Shown here one piece after another: positions 6,120 through 11,941 of a DNA stretch of 13,295 nucleotides. The stretch comes from Flavobacteriaceae bacterium (GTDB lineage: Bacteria > Bacteroidota > Bacteroidia > Flavobacteriales > Flavobacteriaceae): positions 1-13,295 of the forward strand of contig CANJDA010000048.1 of NCBI GenBank assembly GCA_947472705.1, in the 5' to 3' direction. Position numbers and translations under genes: made by a program. Position 1 is the stretch's first letter. The number at the start of each line of letters is the position of its first letter. The notes below the pieces were generated by a model. That model was not told the origin of the DNA. It ran no database searches and saw nothing but the letters and a program-made list of their open reading frames with translations.

Positions 6120-7481
6120 TTATCCAAACAACTGCTCTACTACTTCTTCAATTTTAGAAACTAAAACGATTTTAATTAGCGGATTTTTGATGGCAATTTT
6201 GTTATATTTAGAAACAAAAATGGTGGCAAAACCAAGTTTTTCAGCTTCCTGTATACGTTGTTCTACACGATTCACTGGGCGAATTTCTCCCGACAAACCT
6301 ACTTCACCAGCAAAACAAACGTCTTTGCCCACGGCGATGTCTTCGTTGGAAGACAATATAGCGGCAACCACAGCCAAATCAATAGCGGGATCATCAACCG
6401 AAATTCCGCCAGTCACATTAAGAAAAACATCTTTGGTTCCCAAACGGAAACCTGCACGCTTTTCTAAAACGGCCAAAATCATATTGAGCCTTTTGGCATT
6501 ATAACCTGTGGTGCTTCTTTGAGGAGTCCCATATACTGCCGATGAAACTAACGCTTGGATTTCTATCATCAAAGGACGCATTCCTTCAAGCGTAGAGGCA
6601 ATAGCCGTACCCGAAAGTTCTTCTTCACGATGGGAGATTAAAATTTCGGAAGGATTGGAAACCTCGCGCAAGCCAGAACCTTGCATTTCGTAAATTCCCA
6701 GTTCGGAAGTAGAGCCAAAACGGTTTTTGAGTGAGCGTAAAATTCGATAAACATGATTTCTGTCGCCTTCAAACTGTAGAACAGTATCCACCATGTGTTC
6801 CAAAATTTTCGGCCCGGCAATATTACCATCTTTGGTAATGTGACCAATCAGGATAACCGGAATATTAGTTTCTTTGGCAAACTTTATAAGTTCGGCCGTA
6901 GTTTCTCTAATTTGAGAAATGCTTCCAGCAGTAGATTCAATATAATCGGTGTGTAGAGTTTGAATCGAATCAATGATGACAATATCAGGTTCTACTTCTA
7001 CAATATGTCGAAAAATGTTTTGGGTTTTGGTTTCCGTCAGAATTAAACAGTTCTCACTATTTGGATTGATGCGTTCGGCACGCATTTTAATTTGTTTCTG
7101 ACTTTCTTCGCCCGATACATATAAGGTTTTATAGGGTAATTTTAAAGAAATTTGCAACAGCAAAGTACTTTTTCCTATTCCAGGTTCACCGCCCAAAAGA
7201 ATTAAAGAACCGGGAACGATTCCGCCACCAAGTACTCGGTTCAGTTCACCATCAGTGGTATCCATTCGCACTTCTTGAGTAGAATCAATTTCTTTAATTT
7301 TAAGGGGTTTTGAAACTCTTTTAGTCTCAGAAGTTGTAGGTTTCCAACTTGCTTTTTCTTCTTTCTGAATAATTTCTTCAGCAATAGTATTCCATTCTTT
7401 GCACGAATTGCATTGCCCTTGCCACTTGGCGTATTGAGCACCACAATTTTGACAAAAAAAAGTAGTTTTGAGTTTGGACAT
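6120..7481 (-). CDS. radA: RadA (Sms), DNA repair and recombination ATPase
   Basis: RadA is a RecA-like, DnaB-like branch-migration helicase that processes recombination intermediates. The 453 residues show the full domain order. The N-terminal four-Cys zinc finger is C10-x2-C13...C24-x2-C27. Next comes the ATPase with Walker A GGEPGIGKST (97-106) and Walker B VIIDSIQT (168-175). The RadA-specific KNRFGST motif is at 252-258. The C-terminal Lon-protease-like domain (from about 290) has TGGISVDDPAIDLAVVAA (358-374) and FAGEVGLSGEIRPV, and lacks protease activity in the family. The length is normal (E. coli 460). The ATG at 7479-7481 lies 2 nt after the stop of the upstream esterase-like gene, so the two are probably cotranscribed and translationally coupled. 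No functional link between them is known to me. Confidence 0.97.
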   Translation of the reverse strand: MSKLKTTFFCQNCGAQYAKWQGQCNSCKEWNTIAEEIIQKEEKASWKPTTSETKRVSKPLKIKEIDSTQEVRMDTTDGELNRVLGGGIVPGSLILLGGEPGIGKSTLLLQISLKLPYKTLYVSGEESQKQIKMRAERINPNSENCLILTETKTQNIFRHIVEVEPDIVIIDSIQTLHTDYIESTAGSISQIRETTAELIKFAKETNIPVILIGHITKDGNIAGPKILEHMVDTVLQFEGDRNHVYRILRSLKNRFGSTSELGIYEMQGSGLREVSNPSEILISHREEELSGTAIASTLEGMRPLMIEIQALVSSAVYGTPQRSTTGYNAKRLNMILAVLEKRAGFRLGTKDVFLNVTGGISVDDPAIDLAVVAAILSSNEDIAVGKDVCFAGEVGLSGEIRPVNRVEQRIQEAEKLGFATIFVSKYNKIAIKNPLIKIVLVSKIEEVVEQLFG

Positions 7482-7483
7482 TC

Positions 7484-8776
7484 TTACGGTTTTTTCTCTT
7501 CTACAGGTGCTTCAGTAGGAGGAGGAGTTTCGGAAGGAGTTTCAGTTGGCGGAGTATCCGCTTGAGGAGTATCTGCCGGAGGGGTTTCTTCTACTATAGG
7601 TTCTTCTTTTCCTTTTTTGCCTTTCTTAGGAAGTGTTGCTTTTAGTTCATCGGCTTTGCCAATCATCATATCTTTGGTTAAGTCGCCTATTTCTTCTTTT
7701 TGAAATGCCGCTAAATAGGATTTCACTGCTTTGGCATTATCTCCTTTTTTTTCATACATCTGTGCCATTTCGTAATCGGCAAGCATACTTTTAGGATAGT
7801 TTTTTCTTGCTAATTGCGATAATTGGTCAAATTCATCGTAGGCTTTATTTTTTAAGATAGCGGCTTCAATGGCTTTGAAGTCATTCATTCGTATTTGAAC
7901 TTTTAGTCCTAATGCTTTTTCAACCATATCGTATTTTTGGGTTAAGTAGGTCACATAACCCGACGGCAAAGTCACAATTTTTTCTTGGAATTCCGTTATT
8001 GATATGGGCTGATAAACCGAAAAGATTTGGTACAATGCATCTGGAATTGAATTTAAAACCATCGAATAATGAGATGCCCCTTTAAAATCTTCGTATCGAT
8101 AATTTAAGGTTTTGCTCGGTATTTTTTTTATAGCTTCATCCATTGCCAGAATTCGGTTTCTCATTTTTTTGACATCTCCTTCGGCAGTTGATTGGTAATA
8201 AAAGATAGGTTTTTGGATAGCAGCAAGTCTATCTGGAATTTGTTCTTCCATACCTGTTGGGAGTTCGGGGCTCATAGAAATATAAGCATCAAAAACGGGG
8301 TTTTCTTTGTACAAATAACAATTTAAGAAGCCTGCAGTGATGTCTAGGCCAGCAATGATTCTAAAAGGGGCTACTCGGTATCTTTTTTCAATATAGGGCA
8401 ATAATTCCATGCCGATGAACTCAAAGAATTTTTCTCCTTTCTCATCAGGTAATCCAGTTGTGCCATCAGTAGCACAATCGGCTTCACGTTCGTTGTTTTT
8501 ATTTTGACTAATGCCAACTATAATTACTTCTGGTAAATCATCCCAATAGTAGCCATAACTTAAGACTCCTTGAAATGGATCTAATAAAAAATCTCCGTCT
8601 AGTAAAAGTAATATTGGGAAACTTTGTTTGGTATTTTTTTCATAAGAAGGCGGTAAACTAATAGTAATTTCTCGATCTTCATTTAATTTTTGGGAAGTAA
8701 TTGTATCCTGAATTCTTTTTTGAGAGAAAATAATATTGGAACAAAAAAGTATAAAAAACAACAGCAGTTTTTTCAT
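7484..8776 (-). CDS. Exported esterase-fold (alpha/beta hydrolase) protein lacking the nucleophile Ser, with TPR-like region and Pro-rich tail
   Basis: The protein has 430 residues. A signal peptide is at 1-18 (MKKLLLFFILFCSNIIFS). Residues about 22-255 match the esterase D/Fes-like fold: ITISLPPSYEKNTKQSFPILLLLDGD (37-62), then EVIIVGISQNKNNEREADCA, FFEFIGMELLPYIEKRYRV and GASHYSMV (233-240, His236 in the catalytic His position). Where active members have G-x-S-x-G-G, this one reads AGLDITAG (142-149). Asp145 replaces the Ser, and the glycines after it are lost. Residues about 300-380 contain helical TPR-like repeats (YEMAQMYEKKGDNAKAVKSYLAAF). Residues 390-430 are a low-complexity Pro/Thr/Glu tail. 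It is probably a periplasmic non-enzymatic scaffold or binding protein rather than an esterase; that is inference. radA follows after 2 nt. Confidence 0.78.
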   Translation of the reverse strand: MKKLLLFFILFCSNIIFSQKRIQDTITSQKLNEDREITISLPPSYEKNTKQSFPILLLLDGDFLLDPFQGVLSYGYYWDDLPEVIIVGISQNKNNEREADCATDGTTGLPDEKGEKFFEFIGMELLPYIEKRYRVAPFRIIAGLDITAGFLNCYLYKENPVFDAYISMSPELPTGMEEQIPDRLAAIQKPIFYYQSTAEGDVKKMRNRILAMDEAIKKIPSKTLNYRYEDFKGASHYSMVLNSIPDALYQIFSVYQPISITEFQEKIVTLPSGYVTYLTQKYDMVEKALGLKVQIRMNDFKAIEAAILKNKAYDEFDQLSQLARKNYPKSMLADYEMAQMYEKKGDNAKAVKSYLAAFQKEEIGDLTKDMMIGKADELKATLPKKGKKGKEEPIVEETPPADTPQADTPPTETPSETPPPTEAPVEEKKP

Positions 8777-8803
8777 GAGAAGTGAATTGGGTTAAACAGC
8801 ATT

Positions 8804-8822
8804 TTGCTAAATCGATTAGCAA
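8804..8822. other. Small intergenic hairpin
   Basis: TTGCTAA (8804-8810) and TTAGCAA (8816-8822) pair perfectly over 7 bp around the 5-base loop ATCGA, between the stop of the flippase-like gene and the start of the esterase-like gene. On the minus strand it is followed by AAAATG rather than a T-run, so it is not a classical intrinsic terminator. It would lie in the leader of the esterase-radA transcript if the -7 element at 8828-8835 is used. Confidence 0.45.
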
Positions 8823-8827
8823 TATAA

Positions 8828-8835
8828 CAAATTTA
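8828..8835 (-). promoter_or_regulatory. Possible -7 element for the esterase-like/radA unit
   Basis: On the minus strand this reads TAAATTTG, a full match to TAnnTTTG, about 50 bases upstream of the ATG at 8776 and overlapping the last codon of the upstream gene. No -33 TTG is seen at the proper distance. In AT-rich DNA such a match can arise by chance, so the call is tentative. Confidence 0.35.
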
Positions 8836-9795
8836 TTTATTTCTGTTTAAAATAGGAAGGAATAAAAAAGACATACCTCCTAAAACTATCATTAGTATGG
8901 TTTGTGATGTCCATACCAGCCATCCAAATGCAATTCCTGCAGGTTTATTAACATGGTATAAAACGAATATTTCGGCAATTACTAATGGATAGAATCCAAA
9001 ACCACTGTTGGTAAATCCTATGGTAAGACTGCCAAATATAAAAGCAATCACAACGGCTCCAATGCCTATGTTACTGGTTTCTTTTAGAGCAAAAATAGTT
9101 ACATAAAACATCAAAAGATAGGTAAACCAAATGAAGAATGAATGGAACAAATAAGCCCATTTTTGCTTCATTTTTAATATGCTCATCATTCCTTCAATTA
9201 AGCCAGAAAATTTTTGTTTCAATGTCAACACAATTTTCCAATTGGAATAAAACCAAATTAGCATGATAATAATAAGCCCTATTACTCCAAAAACGAATAA
9301 AAGCAATAGTTTTTCATAGGGTATTTTTTCTAAAACATACTCTTTCAACACATTAAACTGCATGATGAATCCGATGAAAACAAACAAAAAAAAGATCATT
9401 AAATCAACAACTCTTTCGGCAACAATTGTCCCAAAAGCTTTATCAAATGGGATTTTCTCGTATTTTTTCAACACTAAAGCCCTTGAAATTTCACCTGAAC
9501 GCGGCACGGTCAGATTCATCAGATAGGCAATGCAAACTGCCATGAAATTATTGTGAAATTGAGTTTGATATCCCATATGTTCTAGGGAAAATTTCCAGCG
9601 ATAGGCACGAGACCAAAACCCAAAAAAAGCAATAAAAAGAGATAAATATATATAGAAATAATCAGCATTTTTAAAATAACCTTTGATTTCATTTACTTGA
9701 CTCTCGGTAAAAGAATTGTATTGATACAAAATTATGGCCACACCTAAAATAAGCGGGACTAAAATTGACATCCATTTACCGATTTGTTGTTTCAA
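8833..9795 (-). CDS. Flippase-like integral membrane protein (LPG synthase transmembrane domain / UPF0104 family)
   Basis: This 320-residue polytopic inner-membrane protein belongs to the family built on the N-terminal half of lysylphosphatidylglycerol synthase MprF (also called the AglD or flippase-like domain). Hydrophobic spans are at about 9-26, 46-62, 84-97, 129-150, 162-183, 214-236, 244-262, 267-283 and 289-316. Family signatures are NLTVPRSGEISRALVL (94-109), TIVAERVVDLM (123-133) and NSGFGFYPL (263-271, in place of the usual P-G-G-x-G). There is no C-terminal aminoacyl-transfer domain, so it is not an LPG synthase. Lipid or glycolipid translocation is the role suggested for relatives, but the substrate is unknown. 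It starts 4 nt after the panD stop and is almost certainly in the panC-panD operon, although its link with pantothenate synthesis is unclear. Confidence 0.87.
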   Translation of the reverse strand: MKQQIGKWMSILVPLILGVAIILYQYNSFTESQVNEIKGYFKNADYFYIYLSLFIAFFGFWSRAYRWKFSLEHMGYQTQFHNNFMAVCIAYLMNLTVPRSGEISRALVLKKYEKIPFDKAFGTIVAERVVDLMIFFLFVFIGFIMQFNVLKEYVLEKIPYEKLLLLFVFGVIGLIIIMLIWFYSNWKIVLTLKQKFSGLIEGMMSILKMKQKWAYLFHSFFIWFTYLLMFYVTIFALKETSNIGIGAVVIAFIFGSLTIGFTNSGFGFYPLVIAEIFVLYHVNKPAGIAFGWLVWTSQTILMIVLGGMSFLFLPILNRNK

Positions 9796-9799
9796 AAGT

Positions 9800-10150
9800 C
9801 TAGGTCAATGAGTTATTTGTTTCATTAGGGAAAATCATCCAAGGTTTAAAAGTTTTAGCTTTTTCAAATTCCATTAAAGCATAGGACATAATGATAATGA
9901 TATCACCTTTATGTACTTTGCGTGCTGCTGGTCCATTTAAAGTAATTTCGCCAGAATTTTTAGCTCCTTTAATCGCATAAGTATCAAAACGCTCCCCATT
10001 ATTGACATTAACGATAGACACTTTTTCTCCTTCTATAATATTAGAAGCTTCCATTAGGATTTCGTCAATTGTTATGCTGCCAATATAATTTAAGTCGGCA
10101 CCCGTTACTTTTACGCGATGAATTTTAGATTTTATAACTTCAATTTGCAT
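9800..10150 (-). CDS. panD: PanD, aspartate 1-decarboxylase (pyruvoyl enzyme precursor)
   Basis: PanD decarboxylates L-aspartate to beta-alanine, the amine half of pantothenate. The 116-residue proenzyme has the self-cleavage site Gly24-Ser25 in NYIGSITID. Ser25 becomes the pyruvoyl group. Residues equivalent to the E. coli active site are all in place at the same numbers: Lys9, His11, Arg54, Thr57 and Tyr58 (in NGERFDTYAIKG). The central NGPAARKVHKGDIIIIMSYALM stretch is typical. It begins 14 bases after the panC stop and ends 4 bases before the flippase-like gene, so it is the middle gene of a compact operon. Its product is the substrate of PanC, encoded just upstream. The gene panB is not in this window. 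Confidence 0.97.
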   Translation of the reverse strand: MQIEVIKSKIHRVKVTGADLNYIGSITIDEILMEASNIIEGEKVSIVNVNNGERFDTYAIKGAKNSGEITLNGPAARKVHKGDIIIIMSYALMEFEKAKTFKPWMIFPNETNNSLT

Positions 10151-10164
10151 GGGGCAAAAGTATA

Positions 10165-11013
10165 TTAATTTAATGAAATGGTATCAATCAATCGAATATT
10201 GTTAACAAAAACTGCTATGAAAGCGCGGTATTTTTTGGAGTCCTTTTTTTCAATACAAGGCAACAAAGTTTCCTCATCAGCTATTTGAAAATATTCTAAT
10301 TCAAAGTCGATTTGGTTATGGAATGTTTGAGTTACAAATTCAGATATTTCTTCAATCGATTTAGTTTCAAAAAGAGCTTTAGCTTGTGTTAAGGATTTGA
10401 AAATAATAGCGGCATTTGTTCTTTCCTCACTGGATAGCCTTTCATTTCTTGAACTCATTGCCAATCCATTAGCTTCTCTAAAGATAGGACAACCAATAAC
10501 ATTTACTGGCATTTTTAACTTGCTAACCATTTTTTTAATGATTTGCAATTGTTGAAAATCTTTTTCGCCAAAATAGGCATTGTTTGGTTTTACGATTTCA
10601 AACAATCGTTTTACTATAGTGCCCACCCCATCAAAATGTCCTGGACGAAATTTACCTTCCATTTGGTTTTCCAATCCGTCAAAATCAAAATGAATTGATA
10701 CTGTATTACCTTCATAAATATCGTCTACGCTAGGAGCATAAACAATACTATTATTAGAAACTGTTTTTATTATTTCGATGTCTTTTTCTAACGTTCTTGG
10801 GTATTTGGCTAAATCTTCGGCATTATTAAATTGTGTCGGGTTGACAAAAATACTAACTACTACAATAGAATTATGGCTCTTTGCTTCTTTTATCAAAGAA
10901 AGATGTCCTTCATGAAGAGCGCCCATAGTTGGAACAAAACCGATAGAAGTTGCTGCGTTTGAAACAGAAGTAAGGTATGAAACTAATTCATTTTGAGTGT
11001 TAAAAATGCGCAT
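10165..11013 (-). CDS. panC: PanC, pantothenate synthetase (pantoate--beta-alanine ligase)
   Basis: PanC joins pantoate and beta-alanine using ATP, the last step of pantothenate synthesis. From the chosen start it has 282 residues, the usual family length. Motifs are the HIGH-like PTMGALHEGH (28-37), IFVNPTQFN (55-63), GKFRPGHFDGVGTIVKRLF (120-138), AYFGEKDFQQ (146-155) and the KMSKS-like AMSSRNERLS (185-194). The frame is open further upstream with ATGs at 11052 and 11064. I prefer 11013 because MRIFNTQNEL aligns with known N-termini, and because a TAnnTTTG element (11035-11042) lies between 11013 and the earlier ATGs. Transcripts from that element could not include the earlier starts. It is the first gene of the panC-panD-flippase-like operon and is divergent from the glycogen-synthase-like gene. 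Confidence 0.96.
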   Translation of the reverse strand: MRIFNTQNELVSYLTSVSNAATSIGFVPTMGALHEGHLSLIKEAKSHNSIVVVSIFVNPTQFNNAEDLAKYPRTLEKDIEIIKTVSNNSIVYAPSVDDIYEGNTVSIHFDFDGLENQMEGKFRPGHFDGVGTIVKRLFEIVKPNNAYFGEKDFQQLQIIKKMVSKLKMPVNVIGCPIFREANGLAMSSRNERLSSEERTNAAIIFKSLTQAKALFETKSIEEISEFVTQTFHNQIDFELEYFQIADEETLLPCIEKKDSKKYRAFIAVFVNNIRLIDTISLN

Positions 11014-11034
11014 TGGCTTTGGGTAAATGAGTTG

Positions 11035-11042
11035 CAAACTTA
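11035..11042 (-). promoter_or_regulatory. -7 promoter element of the panC operon
   Basis: On the minus strand this is TAAGTTTG, a full TAnnTTTG match. It predicts a transcription start near 11028-11031 and a leader of about 16 bases before the ATG at 11013. A -33 TTG at the proper spacing is not seen. Its position favours the shorter PanC start. Confidence 0.45.
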
Positions 11043-11069
11043 CTATTTTCATAAATAACTGCATAAATT

Positions 11070-11082
11070 TTTGTACTTTTGC
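11070..11082 (+). promoter_or_regulatory. Bacteroidota-type -7 promoter element of the glycogen-synthase-like/DUF4270 operon
   Basis: TTTGTACTTTTGC holds a perfect TAnnTTTG at 11074-11081. The 13-base pattern TTTGTAnnTTTGC is the same as in front of the aldo/keto reductase gene. Transcription would begin near 11086-11089, leaving a leader of about 30 AT-rich bases before the ATG at 11120. No -33 TTG is seen at 17-23 bases. Confidence 0.6.
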
Positions 11083-11119
11083 CTGTTTTTTATTGCCAAT
11101 AAATAAAGTAAAATAGATT

Positions 11120-11926
11120 ATGGAAGATAAGAGGATATTGTATGTATCATCTGAAGTGGTGCCGTATTTGGCTGAGAATGAGGTTTCTTTAATGTCTTAT
11201 GATGTTCCGAAAATGATTAATGATCAAGGAGGGCAAATAAGAATTTTTATGCCAAGGTATGGAAATATCAATGAAAGAAGACATCAATTGCATGAAGTTA
11301 TCCGATTGTCCGGAATGAATTTAGTTGTGAATGATTTGGATATGCCTTTGATTATTAAAGTAGCATCTATCCCAAAGGAAAGAATACAAGTTTACTTTAT
11401 TGACAACGACGAATATTTCAAACGAAAAGCTACTTTCAGTGATGAAGATGGTGTTTTGTACCCTGATAATGATGAGCGTGCTATTTTCTTTGCCAAAGGA
11501 GTTGTAGAAACCGTTAAGAAATTAAACTGGGTTCCAGATATTATTCATGTTCATGGTTGGATGGCGAGCTTATTGCCAATCTATATGAAACATTATTACA
11601 AAGACGAAGCGCTGTTTTCTGAAACTAAAATTGTAACCTCTGTTTATGGTCAATCTTTTGAAGGGTCATTAGATTTGGAAATGATAAATAAAATAAAATT
11701 TGACAATATTCCGCATGATGCTATTAAAGATTTGGAGTTGCCAAACTATGAAAATCTTTTAGCTGCATCTATTTTACATTCTGATAGTGTAATTATTGCG
11801 TCTGAAAATGTATCTCCAAGTTTAACAAAATTTATAGAATCTTCAAAAAAACCTTTTTTACCTTTCGCCTCTAAAGATAAATTTGCCGAAGCATACACCA
11901 ACTTTTACAAAAGTATGCTTGCTTAA
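11120..11926 (+). CDS. Short glycogen/starch synthase-like protein (GT5 N-terminal domain only, probably non-catalytic)
   Basis: The 268 residues resemble only the N-terminal Rossmann domain of GT5 glycogen synthase (GlgA, usually about 480 residues). RILYVSSEVVPYLA (5-18) matches the first strand, and PKMINDQGGQIRIFMPRYGNI (30-50) the next. VPDIIHVHGWMASLLPIY (138-155) matches the D-I-V-H-x-H-D-W block, and TKIVTSVYGQSFEG (169-182) the T-I-H-N-x-x-x-Q-G strand. The K-x-G-G-L motif that binds ADP-glucose is absent: the sequence there is YLAENEVSLMSYDVPK (16-31). The whole C-terminal domain with the catalytic E-x7-E region is missing too. The frame ends cleanly at TAA with a close downstream gene, so this is a family-level form and not a broken gene. 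Catalysis as a glycogen synthase is unlikely. It is followed after 15 bases by the DUF4270 lipoprotein gene. Confidence 0.82.
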   Translation: MEDKRILYVSSEVVPYLAENEVSLMSYDVPKMINDQGGQIRIFMPRYGNINERRHQLHEVIRLSGMNLVVNDLDMPLIIKVASIPKERIQVYFIDNDEYFKRKATFSDEDGVLYPDNDERAIFFAKGVVETVKKLNWVPDIIHVHGWMASLLPIYMKHYYKDEALFSETKIVTSVYGQSFEGSLDLEMINKIKFDNIPHDAIKDLELPNYENLLAASILHSDSVIIASENVSPSLTKFIESSKKPFLPFASKDKFAEAYTNFYKSMLA

Positions 11927-11941
11927 TAACATTAATTTTAT

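Noticed and set aside
6103..6504. Open frame of 133 codons on the plus strand near the end of radA
   Set aside because: It is antisense to the well-conserved C-terminal domain of RadA, and the product is Ser/Thr/Lys-rich with no recognisable motif.
7487..7609. Tandem DNA repeat array such as a minisatellite or CRISPR
   Set aside because: The repeated GGAG-containing words are irregular in spacing and are explained by codons of a Pro/Thr/Glu-rich tail in the reading frame.
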